A DNA stretch of 64,000 bases from Betaproteobacteria bacterium (GTDB taxonomy: Bacteria > Pseudomonadota > Gammaproteobacteria > Burkholderiales > Casimicrobiaceae): assembly GCA_016717855.1 (NCBI GenBank), contig JADKEV010000039.1:8505-72504 (forward strand). Reading direction: 5' to 3'. Positions 17,380-26,216 of the stretch are shown in pieces. The first letter of the stretch is position 1. Each line of letters starts with the position of its first letter. The position numbers were made by a program, and so were the translations under genes. The notes below the pieces were generated by a model, which was not told the DNA's origin, made no database searches, and saw only the letters and a list, made by a program, of their open reading frames with translations.

Positions 17380-18918
17380 TCACTTTCTCCGCGGCGGTCC
17401 GATCCGCTCTATCTGCCGCCAGCGCCGATCGAGCTTGCTTGCCGCGCGGCGCGCGTCGGCCGACAGGAAGCCGTTGACGAATCCCGCGCTCTCCGCCAAG
17501 GCTGGATCCGCCTGCACCAACTGCCGCAGCAATCCGGCCGCAACCGCGGCGTCGTTCATGCGACCCAGAATATCCTGCATCGCTGTCAGCGCCTTCACGT
17601 AACGCCGCAGGCGCCGCGGCGGATAAAGCGACGCAAAGAAGTCCGTCGCATAGCGGACGCGCTTGGCAACGATGCGCACTTGATGCCGAGCTTCCGGCGT
17701 CGCCCCGGAGAGCCCGGCGCCCTGCCTGAGCAGCCGGCCGTGCCAGTTCTTCAGCACTCGCGCGGCAAACCTTCCCAGCGGCGCCGCGAGCGCCGCCTGC
17801 TGCGCGGGCGGCAACGCCTCGTGCGCCACGGCGCCCAGCAGCCAGTGGCCCAGCGTCAGCAGCAGTCGCGCATAGCGTGCCGAGTCCACGGCCTCTGCCG
17901 CCCGCTTCCGCTTGGCCGTTGCCAGCGCCAGCGCGGCGGCGCGCAGCGGCTCGATTCCGGTTGCGGCCGGGCACGCATCCCCGACTTCGGCCAGCGTGAT
18001 CCCGGCCAGGACTTCCCAGTCGCGCGCGGCGCCGAGTTCGGCGGCCAGCCACTTGATCTCCGTTTGCAGCGCCGCCGGACAGGGCGCAACGCGCTCGAAC
18101 AACCGCAGGGCAACGCGCAGCCTGCGCACGCCCACGCGCATCTGGTGCACGCTCTCGATGTCGCCGCCCAGCGTCACGCCGTCTTCATTGCCCTGGATCT
18201 GGGCCAGGCAATTGCCGACGATTGCGCGCAGTCCCTGCTCGACCCTGGGCTGTGCCGGGAATCGAAGCGGCACCGCCTTCACCACCGCGGGTGGTCCGGG
18301 CGCGCGCAGCGCGAATCCGCGCTCGGCCTTGCTGACATTGCTTACCCGCAACGGCAGCGCGGCCTGCAGTTCGAGCGCAAGCCCGAACAGCCGCGCCGGA
18401 TCGCCGGACTTGAGTTCCAGTTCGACTTCACTGATCGGCGCCCGCGCCGTTTCGTGTTCGGCCGTGCCCTGGTCGAGCGCAAGTTCCAGCTCGGTTCCAT
18501 CGTCGAGGCGCAGCTGCCACGACGTGCGCCGGAACCGGGTCGTGAAGATCGGGACCAACCCTTGGCTTAAGTCCGGAACCGCCAGGATGCCGGCCCATTC
18601 GGGATCGATGCCGTCCAGTTCCCGTAGCGCCGCCAGATCCGGCGCCGGCCCGGACGTGCGGGTTTCCCATTCCTGCCGGCTATGCAGGCCCGCCGCCACG
18701 TCTCCACCCGCCTTCAGCGTCTGGATCCAGCGGCGCGCGACCCGCCGCACGCGCAACGCGGCGCCATGCCGGCGCAGGATCAGGTCCGCCGTGTCGAAGT
18801 ACGTCGCGGCCAGCCGTTGCACGCGAGGTGGTCCGATGGCGTGCCGGACCAGCAGCGGATGGCGGCGCAGCGCCGCGGCTGCGTCCGGTTCGATGCGAAG
18901 CTTGAGTTCGATTTCCAT
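17380..18918 (-). CDS. CYTH-CHAD domain protein (inorganic triphosphatase-like)
   Basis: 512-aa protein. The N-terminal CYTH domain starts with the ExExK signature (EIELK, residues 2-6) and has ATYFDTADLILRRHGAALRVR. The C-terminal CHAD domain (about 215-500) is His/Arg-rich, with HQMRVGVRRLRVALRLF and HQVRIVAKRVRYATDF. CYTH enzymes of this type, such as E. coli YgiF, hydrolyse tripolyphosphate; CHAD domains bind polyphosphate granules. The position next to ppx supports a polyphosphate role. ATG 18918 begins exactly at the CYTH motif. Confidence 0.9.
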   Translation of the reverse strand: MEIELKLRIEPDAAAALRRHPLLVRHAIGPPRVQRLAATYFDTADLILRRHGAALRVRRVARRWIQTLKAGGDVAAGLHSRQEWETRTSGPAPDLAALRELDGIDPEWAGILAVPDLSQGLVPIFTTRFRRTSWQLRLDDGTELELALDQGTAEHETARAPISEVELELKSGDPARLFGLALELQAALPLRVSNVSKAERGFALRAPGPPAVVKAVPLRFPAQPRVEQGLRAIVGNCLAQIQGNEDGVTLGGDIESVHQMRVGVRRLRVALRLFERVAPCPAALQTEIKWLAAELGAARDWEVLAGITLAEVGDACPAATGIEPLRAAALALATAKRKRAAEAVDSARYARLLLTLGHWLLGAVAHEALPPAQQAALAAPLGRFAARVLKNWHGRLLRQGAGLSGATPEARHQVRIVAKRVRYATDFFASLYPPRRLRRYVKALTAMQDILGRMNDAAVAAGLLRQLVQADPALAESAGFVNGFLSADARRAASKLDRRWRQIERIGPPRRK

Positions 18919-19206
18919 GATTTCCGCGCTGCGATGCCGTCGCAATGTGCAGCCGATGGTACAGCAACCGGCAGGCGGACACGCCGGTTGGGCGGGCGCA
19001 AATGACCCCGTTGCCCGCATGGCATGCCCGACCTGAAAGCGTGCCTTCGGCCGGGGCAAAACCGATTGCCTGCCAAACAGCCTCGGAGTATCCTTCGCGC
19101 CTTACGCAGGCAGGCGACACGATCGCCGGCCGGCATGGCCCGCTTCCCGGATCACCGGCCGCGAAACGGCGCCCCCAAAAACACGATTTTTGCGGAAGAG
19201 ACAGCC

Positions 19207-22200
19207 ATGAATGCCCCCCTGCCCCCGTCGGCGCTGTTGAACGTCGCGCTGGACGACAAGTACACCCTCGACAAGGGGCACGCCTTCATGACGGGCACGC
19301 AGGCGCTGATCCGCCTGCTGATCCTGCAGCGCCAGCGCGACCAGCTGGCCGGACTCAACACCGCGGGCTACGTCTCCGGCTATCGCGGCTCGCCGCTGGG
19401 CGGCCTCGACCAGGGCCTGTGGAAGGCCGAAAAATTCCTCGCCGCGCATCACATCAAATTCCAGCCGGGCGTCAACGAGGACATGGCGGCCACCGCGATC
19501 TGGGGCACGCAGCAGGTGAACCTATACCCGGGCGCCAAGTACGACGGCGTGTTCTCGATGTGGTACGGCAAAGGCCCCGGCGTCGATCGCAGCGGCGACG
19601 TGCTGCGGCACGCTAATTTCGCGGGCACGGCGCCGCACGGCGGCGTGCTGGTGCTGGCCGGCGACGATCACGCGGCCAAGTCCTCGACCGTCCCCCACCA
19701 GTCCGACCACGCCTTTGCCGCGGCGTTGATTCCCGTGCTGTACCCGTCGTCGGTGCAGGAAATCCTGGACCTGGGCCTGCACGGCTGGGCGATGAGCCGC
19801 TACTCGGGCTGCTGGGTCGCGTTCAAGTGCGTGGCAGACACCGTGGAGTCGTCGGCATCGGTCGCCATCGATCCCGAGCGGCTGCAGATCGTGATCCCGA
19901 CCGACTTCGCGATGCCCGCCGACGGCCTGAACATCCGCTGGCCCGACCCCTTCCTGGTGCAGGAAGCGCGGATGCACGACCACAAGATCTACGCGGCGCT
20001 GCACTACGCGCGCGTGAACAAGCTGAACAAGATCATCTTCGACTCGCCCAGGGCGCGCTTCGGCATCATCACCAGCGGCAAGTCGTATCTCGACGTGCGC
20101 CAGGCGCTGGGCGACCTGGGCATCGACGAAGCGCAGGCGGCGGAACTCGGCATCCGGCTGTTCAAGGTGGCGATGCCGTGGCCGCTGGAACCCGAGTCGG
20201 TCCGGCAGTTCGCCGAGGGCCTCGAAGAAATCCTGGTGGTCGAGGAAAAGCGCCAGATCGTCGAGTACCAGTTGAAGGAGCAGCTCTACAACTGGCGCGA
20301 GGACGTGCGCCCGCGCGTGGTGGGCAAGTTCGACGAAAGAGGCGAATGGGGCCAGCCGCATCGCGACTGGCTGCTGCCGGCGCCGGGCGAACTCACCCCG
20401 GCGATGGTCGCCCGGGTGATCGCCGGCCGTATCGCGCGCTTCCACACCTCGGAGCGGATCCGGCAGCGCGTGGATTTCATCAATGCCAAGGAAGCGGCGC
20501 TGGCGCGCCCGAAGATCGCCCTGGCGCGCACGCCGTACTTCTGCTCGGGCTGCCCGCACAACACGTCGACCAGGGTGCCCGAAGGCAGCCGCGCGGTCGC
20601 CGGCATCGGCTGCCACTTCATGTCGGTGTGGATGGACCGCGAGACGTCGACGTTCACGCACATGGGCGGGGAAGGCGTGTCCTGGCTGGGCCAGGCGCCG
20701 TTCACCGAGACCCGGCACATCTTCGCCAACATCGGCGACGGCACCTACTTTCACTCGGGCATCCTGGCCATCCGCGCGGCGATCGCGTCCAGGGTCAACA
20801 TCACGTACAAGATCCTGTTCAACGACGCGGTGGCGATGACCGGCGGCCAGCCGCACGACGGGATGGTAACGCCGGTGCAGATCGCCGCCCAGGTCGCCGC
20901 CGAGGGCGCCCGGGAAGTGGTGGTCGTCACTGACGAGCCCGCGAAGTACTCCCCCAGCCCGTTCGCCGCCGGTGTCAAGGTGCACCATCGCGACGAACTC
21001 GATGCCGTGCAGCGCCGGCTGCGCGAAGTCGAGGGCACGACGGTCATCATCTATGACCAGACGTGCGCGGCCGAAAAGCGCCGCCGCCGGAAGCGCGGTG
21101 CGATGCCGGACCCGGCCAGGCGCATTTTCATCAACGAACTGGTATGCGAAGGCTGCGGCGACTGCGGCGTGCAATCCAATTGCGTGTCCATCGCGCCGTT
21201 GGAAACCGAGTTCGGCCGCAAACGCGCGATCGACCAGTCCACCTGCAACAAGGACTATTCCTGCGTCAAGGGCTTCTGTCCCAGCTTCGTCGCGGTCGAA
21301 GGCGGCCGGTTGAAGAAGCCCGAGAAGGCCAGCCTGGACGCGTGGCCGGCCCTGCCGGACCCGGACCTGCCCGACCTCGACAAGCCGTACGGCATCCTGG
21401 TGACCGGCATCGGCGGCACCGGCGTGGTCACCATCGGCGCGATCCTCGGCATGGCCGCGCACCTCGAGGGCCGGGGCGCTTCGGTGCTCGACATGGCCGG
21501 GCTGGCGCAAAAGAACGGCGCGGTGCTCTCGCACGTGCGCATCGCGCCCTCGCCCGAGGGCTTGCACGCGACCCGCATCGCCGCGGGCGACGCGGACCTG
21601 GTTCTCGCCTGCGACATCCTGGTGGGCGTCGGCGCCGAGGCGATCGCCAAGATGCAGCAGGGGCGCACCCGGGCCGTGGTCAACACCGCGCTGGCGATGC
21701 CCGCGGACTTCACGCGCAATCCCGACCTCAAGTTCCCGCTGGGCTCGATGGAGCAGGAAATCCGCGACGCCGTGGGCGCCGATTCCGCGGACTTCATCGA
21801 CGCGACGAAGCTGGCGCTGGGGCTGATGGGCGATTCGATCGCGACCAACCTGTTCATGGTCGGCTACGCGTACCAGAAGGGCCTGCTGCCGGTTTCCGCG
21901 GCCGCGATTATCCGCTCGATCGAACTCAACGGCGCAGCGGTGGAATCGAACACCAAGAGCTTTCGCTGGGGCCGCCTCGCCGCGATCGACCGCGCCGGCG
22001 TGACGGCAGCGGCCACGCCGCAGCAGGCGGCGCCCGCTTCGCAGCGGCTCTCCGGGTCGCTGGACGAGTCAATCGCGCGCCGCGTCGAATTCCTCACCGC
22101 GTACCAGGACGCGGCGTACGCCCGCCGCTACAGCGACCTGGTCGCGCTGGTGCGCCAGACCGAGTCCGCGCGCATGCCCGGGCAGACCGCGCTGGCCGAG

Positions 22201-22731
22201 GCGGTCGCCCGCTACTGGTTCAAGCTGCTGGCGATCAAGGATGAGTACGAAGTCGCGCGTCTCTACACCGACGGCGAGTTCGCCAGGCGGGTTGCGGCGC
22301 AGTTCGAGGGCGACTACACGCTCAAGTTCCAGCTCGCCCCGCCGCTCTGGGTCAAGCCCGATCCGGTCACCGGCCACGTCGCCAAACGCGAATACGGGCC
22401 GTGGATGATCAAGGCGTTCGGGCTGCTGGTGGCAATGAAGCGTTGGCGCGGCACCGCATTCGACGTGTTCGGGCGCAGCGCCGAGCGCCGGATGGAACGG
22501 CAACTGATCAAGGACTACGCCAGTCTCATGGACGAGGTGCTGGCAGGGCTGGCGCCGCACAATCACGCGCTGGCGGTCGCGCTGGCCCGGATCCCGGAAG
22601 AGGTTCGCGGCTTCGGCCACGTCAAGAATCGGCATGTCACGCTGGCGAAAACGAAGGAAGAAGCGCTGCTGGCGGAATTTCGCGCGGCGCAGCGTACGAT
22701 TGCGATCGTCCCGGCAAAGGCGGCGGCATAG
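19207..22731 (+). CDS. indolepyruvate ferredoxin oxidoreductase, fused form
   Basis: 1174-aa cytoplasmic thiamine-diphosphate enzyme that oxidatively decarboxylates aryl- or branched-chain 2-oxoacids to acyl-CoA and reduces ferredoxin. The order is an N-terminal pyrimidine-binding region (GYVSGYRGSPLGGLDQ), a TPP-binding domain with GCPHNTS and NIGDGTYFHSG, a Cys cluster (VCEGCGDCGVQSNC) and a C-terminal gamma domain (GILVTGIGGTGVVTIGAILG). This is the large single-chain proteobacterial form. ATG 19207 is the first codon of the conserved region; a GGAAGAG lies upstream. It stands alone, with a terminator at 22762. Confidence 0.9.
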   Translation: MNAPLPPSALLNVALDDKYTLDKGHAFMTGTQALIRLLILQRQRDQLAGLNTAGYVSGYRGSPLGGLDQGLWKAEKFLAAHHIKFQPGVNEDMAATAIWGTQQVNLYPGAKYDGVFSMWYGKGPGVDRSGDVLRHANFAGTAPHGGVLVLAGDDHAAKSSTVPHQSDHAFAAALIPVLYPSSVQEILDLGLHGWAMSRYSGCWVAFKCVADTVESSASVAIDPERLQIVIPTDFAMPADGLNIRWPDPFLVQEARMHDHKIYAALHYARVNKLNKIIFDSPRARFGIITSGKSYLDVRQALGDLGIDEAQAAELGIRLFKVAMPWPLEPESVRQFAEGLEEILVVEEKRQIVEYQLKEQLYNWREDVRPRVVGKFDERGEWGQPHRDWLLPAPGELTPAMVARVIAGRIARFHTSERIRQRVDFINAKEAALARPKIALARTPYFCSGCPHNTSTRVPEGSRAVAGIGCHFMSVWMDRETSTFTHMGGEGVSWLGQAPFTETRHIFANIGDGTYFHSGILAIRAAIASRVNITYKILFNDAVAMTGGQPHDGMVTPVQIAAQVAAEGAREVVVVTDEPAKYSPSPFAAGVKVHHRDELDAVQRRLREVEGTTVIIYDQTCAAEKRRRRKRGAMPDPARRIFINELVCEGCGDCGVQSNCVSIAPLETEFGRKRAIDQSTCNKDYSCVKGFCPSFVAVEGGRLKKPEKASLDAWPALPDPDLPDLDKPYGILVTGIGGTGVVTIGAILGMAAHLEGRGASVLDMAGLAQKNGAVLSHVRIAPSPEGLHATRIAAGDADLVLACDILVGVGAEAIAKMQQGRTRAVVNTALAMPADFTRNPDLKFPLGSMEQEIRDAVGADSADFIDATKLALGLMGDSIATNLFMVGYAYQKGLLPVSAAAIIRSIELNGAAVESNTKSFRWGRLAAIDRAGVTAAATPQQAAPASQRLSGSLDESIARRVEFLTAYQDAAYARRYSDLVALVRQTESARMPGQTALAEAVARYWFKLLAIKDEYEVARLYTDGEFARRVAAQFEGDYTLKFQLAPPLWVKPDPVTGHVAKREYGPWMIKAFGLLVAMKRWRGTAFDVFGRSAERRMERQLIKDYASLMDEVLAGLAPHNHALAVALARIPEEVRGFGHVKNRHVTLAKTKEEALLAEFRAAQRTIAIVPAKAAA

Positions 22732-22761
22732 TCGGGCCAGGCGCGGCGGGTTTCCTCTATC

Positions 22762-22792
22762 GGCCCGGAGGCAGTATGCCGGGCCTTTTTTT
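22762..22792 (+). terminator. rho-independent terminator after the indolepyruvate oxidoreductase
   Basis: Stem GGCCCGG/CCGGGCC with a 10-nt loop, followed by seven T residues, 30 nt after the stop codon. Confidence 0.8.
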
Positions 22793-22926
22793 GTCCTGGC
22801 ACCCGGCCGCGACCGGGGAAGACTCGGCGGCTGGGGTGCTTCGTTGCGCGGGCACGATCCGGCCCCGCACCGATCACCGCCGAAGGGTCCTCCCCGCTCG
22901 CGGCCGCTGCGCCTTGCGGCAGCCTG

Positions 22927-23067
22927 CTACCGCGCGAGCAGCAACACCACGCCCATCGCGACCACTGCCACGGCGCAGGCCGTCGCCACGGCGCCGCCGA
23001 TCAGCAGCGCGAATTCGACCACGTTCGAGCGCACCGCCAGTCCCTGCACTTCCCTGTTTCCTGTCAT
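22927..23067 (-). CDS. small single-pass membrane protein
   Basis: 46-aa reading frame starting MTGNREVQGLAVRSNV and ending in a hydrophobic helix (residues 18-44) with the sequence ALLIGGAVATACAVAVVAM. GAGGAGAG lies about 6 nt before ATG 23067, a convincing ribosome binding site. I recognise no family. It may be real, but its small size leaves doubt. Confidence 0.45.
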   Translation of the reverse strand: MTGNREVQGLAVRSNVVEFALLIGGAVATACAVAVVAMGVVLLLAR

Positions 23068-23096
23068 CTGTTCTCTCCTCGACTGCATGCTTTCCG

Positions 23097-23288
23097 TCAC
23101 CAGCACATCCGCATCCGCTTGCGCAACAACCGCGCCTGCCGCTCCGCGTCGGCGAACCACGCCCGGCACGGACAGCCCGGACGCACCCGCTCACGCTTGT
23201 CGACCAGGCCGTGCGTGGCTCGATGCACCTCGCCGTCCTGCCGGCAGCGCCCCCGGCAAAATCGCGTCTCCGGCAGCAGGTTGTGCAT
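23097..23288 (-). CDS. possible small Cys/Arg-rich protein
   Basis: 63-aa reading frame (MHNLLPETRFCRG start) with five cysteines and many Arg residues, preceded by GGAG 7 nt before ATG 23288. It lies in the otherwise empty stretch 23068-23465 between the small membrane protein and the divergent pdsR-like gene. Apart from this weak candidate and a likely pdsR promoter near 23430-23450, I see nothing in that stretch. Confidence 0.25.
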   Translation of the reverse strand: MHNLLPETRFCRGRCRQDGEVHRATHGLVDKRERVRPGCPCRAWFADAERQARLLRKRMRMCW

Positions 23289-23465
23289 CGCGTACTCCGC
23301 AGGCTGGTCATGGGATGCATTCAAGCCCACAACTCCTGCCGCGCGCGGCGCTCCACGGGACATTGTGCCGATGAATTCTGGCAATCTGCTGACAGAATGA
23401 ATGGAGTGGCCCCGCCCGGGGGCGCGGTGTATATTCGGCAACATTCGAATTTCGGTCGCCCCGCC

Positions 23466-24164
23466 ATGTCCCGCCGCATCGCCATTGTTGAAGACGAACC
23501 CGCGATCCGGGACAACTACGCCGACGCGCTCAAGCGGCACGGCTACGACGTATGGACCTTTCCCGACCGCGCCCGGGCGACCGACGCGTTCGCCCACCGC
23601 CTGCCCGACCTGGTGCTGATCGACGTCGGGCTGGGCGTCGAAATCGACGGCGGCTTCACGCTCTGCCGCGACCTGCGCGCGATGTCCCCGACGCTGCCGG
23701 TGATCTTCCTGACGGCGCGCGATTCCGAATTCGACGTCGTCTCCGGCCTGCGCATGGGCGCCGACGACTACGTGCCCAAGACGGTGAGCCTGCCGAACCT
23801 GATCGCCCGGATCGCCGCGCTGTTTCGCCGTGCCGACCTCGCGAACAGCCCTGCGACGCAGGAAGACCTGCTGACCCGCGGCGCGCTGACGCTGGACATG
23901 AAGCGGATGGCCGTGCGCTGGAACAACGTCCCGATCGAGCTGACCCTGACCGAGCTGTGGATGGTGCATGCGCTGGCGCGCTATCCCGGCCACGTCAAGG
24001 ACCGTGATGCCCTGATGCGCGAGGCGAACATCGTCGTCGACGACGGCACCATCACCTCGCACATCAAGCGCATACGCCGCAAGTTCCAGGCGGCCGACAA
24101 CATGTTCGAAGCCATCGAAACCGTGTACGGAATGGGCTACCGCTGGCAGTCGCCGGCGGATTGA
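23466..24164 (+). CDS. pdsR: PdsR-like response regulator
   Basis: 232-aa OmpR-type regulator. The receiver has IVEDEPAIRDNYADALKRHGY and phosphoacceptor Asp in LVLIDVGLGVEIDGGF; the DNA-binding domain ends with MFEAIETVYGMGYRW. These blocks resemble regulators of the proteobacterial dedicated sortase system (PdsR). The gene overlaps the kinase gene by four bases. No sortase or sortase-substrate gene lies in the window, so the regulated genes are unknown. Confidence 0.8.
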   Translation: MSRRIAIVEDEPAIRDNYADALKRHGYDVWTFPDRARATDAFAHRLPDLVLIDVGLGVEIDGGFTLCRDLRAMSPTLPVIFLTARDSEFDVVSGLRMGADDYVPKTVSLPNLIARIAALFRRADLANSPATQEDLLTRGALTLDMKRMAVRWNNVPIELTLTELWMVHALARYPGHVKDRDALMREANIVVDDGTITSHIKRIRRKFQAADNMFEAIETVYGMGYRWQSPAD

Positions 24165-25786
24165 GCCCGGCAGTGAGCGCGCCCGGGATCCGCGGCAAGC
24201 TGCTCGCCGTCGCCAGCGTATTCCTGCTGGTCCCGTGGCTGGGCTACGAGTACATCCGGGAACTCGAGCGCTTCCTGCGCCAGGCGCAGGACGACTCGCT
24301 GGTCGCCACGGCGCAGGCGGTCGCGACGGCGCTGCATGACCGTCCACAGCTTTTCGGATTCGCGCCCGACCGCTCCCTGGGCTCGCTGCGCGACATGCTT
24401 GACACCGTCGCCGCCAACGATGCGGCCAGCGCCGCCGCCCATTCGGAGGCCACCGGAGAGATCCAGCAGATCCTGCGCGGGCTCGAGCGTGCGACGTCGC
24501 GGATCTGGGTCATCGACCGCGCCCAGCAGGTCCGCGCACGCACCGGCAGCCTGCGCCCGCGCGCCGACGCCGAGGCGGGTGCGGCGGAACTGCTCGAGCG
24601 GCCGTTCGCCTGGCTGGAAGCGGCAGTCCTGTCGCCGCTGTACCGGATGATCCTGCGCCAGCCGCGCGACGACTTTGTCGACGACGCGCCGCCTTCCTAC
24701 GGCAGGGAACTGGACACCGCGCTCTCCGGCGTGCTCGCCCGGGGAACCCGGGCGACCACCGACGGCTACGCGGCGGTCGCCTTCGCGGTAGCCCCAGTCT
24801 GGGCGGGCGACAAGGTGCAGGGCGTGGTCGTCACCGAGCAGACGACCAACTCGGTGCTGCGGCAGCGCAATCTCGCGTTCGAGCGCCTGTTCGGGTTGCT
24901 GCTGCTGGTCGTGCTGGCAGGCGCGGTGCTCCTGTTCGTCTTCGCCTCGCGCCTGGGGCGGCGGATACGGGCGCTGCGCGACGACGCGCGCGCGGCGGTC
25001 GACGCCGAGGGCCGCATCGTGCAGCCGCTGGCGAGTTCGGCGTCCGGCGACGAACTGGGCGACTTGTCGCGCGAGTTTGCCGCGGTGCTGCGGCGGCTCG
25101 CCGACTACGCCCATTACCGCGAACACCTCGCCTCGCGGCTGTCGCACGAACTGCGCACGCCGATCGCGATGATCCGCTCCTCGCTGGACAACCTGCAACT
25201 AAGCGCGAACGCGGCGGAAGCGCGGGTCTATGTCGAGCGCGCCCATGCCGGCCTGCTGCGCCTGAATTTCATCTTCGACGCGATGTCGGAAGCCACGCGG
25301 CTGGAGGCGGCGATCGCCAACACGCCACGCGAGCGCTTCGACCTGCGCGAAGTCGTGGCGGGCTGCGTCGAGGCGTACCGGACGATCTATCCGGCAGCCC
25401 GCTTTGCGCCGGCCTTGCCTGCCGCCGCCGTCCCCGTCATGGGCAATCCGGACCTCGTCGCGCAGATGCTGGACAAGCTGATTGCCAATGCCGTCGACTT
25501 CGCCACACCGGAGACCGCGATCGAGGTGAACCTGCAGGTTGCCGGTCGCCACGCCGTGCTGCGCGTCGCGAACAAGGGCGCGGCGCTGCCGGAAGGAATG
25601 CAGGCGCGGCTGTTCGACTCGATGGTCAGCGTGCGCCACGCCGGCAGCGGCTCCCCGCACCTGGGGCTGGGACTCTACATCGTCCGCCTGATCGCCGAGT
25701 ACCACCAGGGCACGGCGCGGATCGCGAATCGCGACGACGCGGCCGGGACCATCGTCACGATTCAATTGCCGGTAGCGGAAGCGTGA
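24161..25786 (+). CDS. pdsS: PdsS-like sensor histidine kinase
   Basis: 541-aa membrane kinase. One transmembrane segment near residues 8-28 (VASVFLLVPWLGYEYIREL), a periplasmic domain to about residue 245, a second segment (GLLLLVVLAGAVLLFVFA), a HAMP-like linker, and a DHp domain with SHELRTPIAMI. The ATPase domain is reduced but has HLGLGLYIVRLIAEYHQG. The N-terminal LVPWLGYEYIRELERFL block is typical of kinases of the dedicated sortase system. TTG 24161 overlaps the pdsR-like stop; GTG 24173 is an alternative start. Confidence 0.8.
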   Translation: MSPAVSAPGIRGKLLAVASVFLLVPWLGYEYIRELERFLRQAQDDSLVATAQAVATALHDRPQLFGFAPDRSLGSLRDMLDTVAANDAASAAAHSEATGEIQQILRGLERATSRIWVIDRAQQVRARTGSLRPRADAEAGAAELLERPFAWLEAAVLSPLYRMILRQPRDDFVDDAPPSYGRELDTALSGVLARGTRATTDGYAAVAFAVAPVWAGDKVQGVVVTEQTTNSVLRQRNLAFERLFGLLLLVVLAGAVLLFVFASRLGRRIRALRDDARAAVDAEGRIVQPLASSASGDELGDLSREFAAVLRRLADYAHYREHLASRLSHELRTPIAMIRSSLDNLQLSANAAEARVYVERAHAGLLRLNFIFDAMSEATRLEAAIANTPRERFDLREVVAGCVEAYRTIYPAARFAPALPAAAVPVMGNPDLVAQMLDKLIANAVDFATPETAIEVNLQVAGRHAVLRVANKGAALPEGMQARLFDSMVSVRHAGSGSPHLGLGLYIVRLIAEYHQGTARIANRDDAAGTIVTIQLPVAEA

Positions 25787-25812
25787 GCGCCGCGACAGAA
25801 TGCAACGGAAAG

Positions 25813-25841
25813 TTGCGGTCCCTGGCATCTGCCAGTAGAAT
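25813..25841 (+). promoter_or_regulatory. sigma-70-type promoter of tRNA-Val
   Basis: TTGCGG at 25813-25818 and TAGAAT at 25836-25841, 17 nt apart, 12 nt before the tRNA. Confidence 0.55.
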
Positions 25842-25853
25842 GGCGGACTCGTT

Positions 25854-25930
25854 TGGCGCGTAGCTCAGCTGGTTAGAGCACTACCTTGACATGGTAGGGG
25901 TCGTTGGTTCGAGTCCAATCGCGCCAACCA
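25854..25930 (+). tRNA. tRNA-Val (GAC)
   Basis: A 77-nt cloverleaf: acceptor TGGCGCG pairs with CGCGCCA, followed by A and an encoded CCA. The anticodon stem CTACC/GGTAG encloses loop TTGACAT with anticodon GAC. The T arm has the GGTTCGAGTCC core. Confidence 0.95.
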
Positions 25931-26086
25931 CAGAATGTGCAGATGTCCGTCTCGACGCAGACGAACGCCTGCAGGGGCAACGGAACATCGACATCGCAGC
26001 AGCACGGAAAGGGCAAGCGTTATGACACCGCTGACTTGGACGGCGACGAAACGGTCAATCTGATCGAGCGCACCCTTTTTTTGTAG

Positions 26087-26115
26087 AAAAAAGCGCGGCT
26101 CGACCGCGCTTTTTT
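26087..26115 (+). terminator. rho-independent terminator between tRNA-Val and thrS
   Basis: AAAAAAGCGCGG, a 5-nt loop and CCGCGCTTTTTTG form a hairpin with a T run; its A/T symmetry would let it act on both strands. The rest of 25931-26216 holds no gene I can support. Confidence 0.7.
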
Positions 26116-26216
26116 GTTGCGCGGCAAATTCCCGCCCGGGGCCAAGGATCACGCGGCGGGAGTCCGCCAGGAAAGTTGGCGCCGCGTACGCGGCACCGCA
26201 TTGAAAAGGAAACACC

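Noticed and set aside
25904..26086. 60-aa reading frame starting inside tRNA-Val
   Set aside because: It begins within the tRNA, lacks a ribosome binding site and ends in the terminator.
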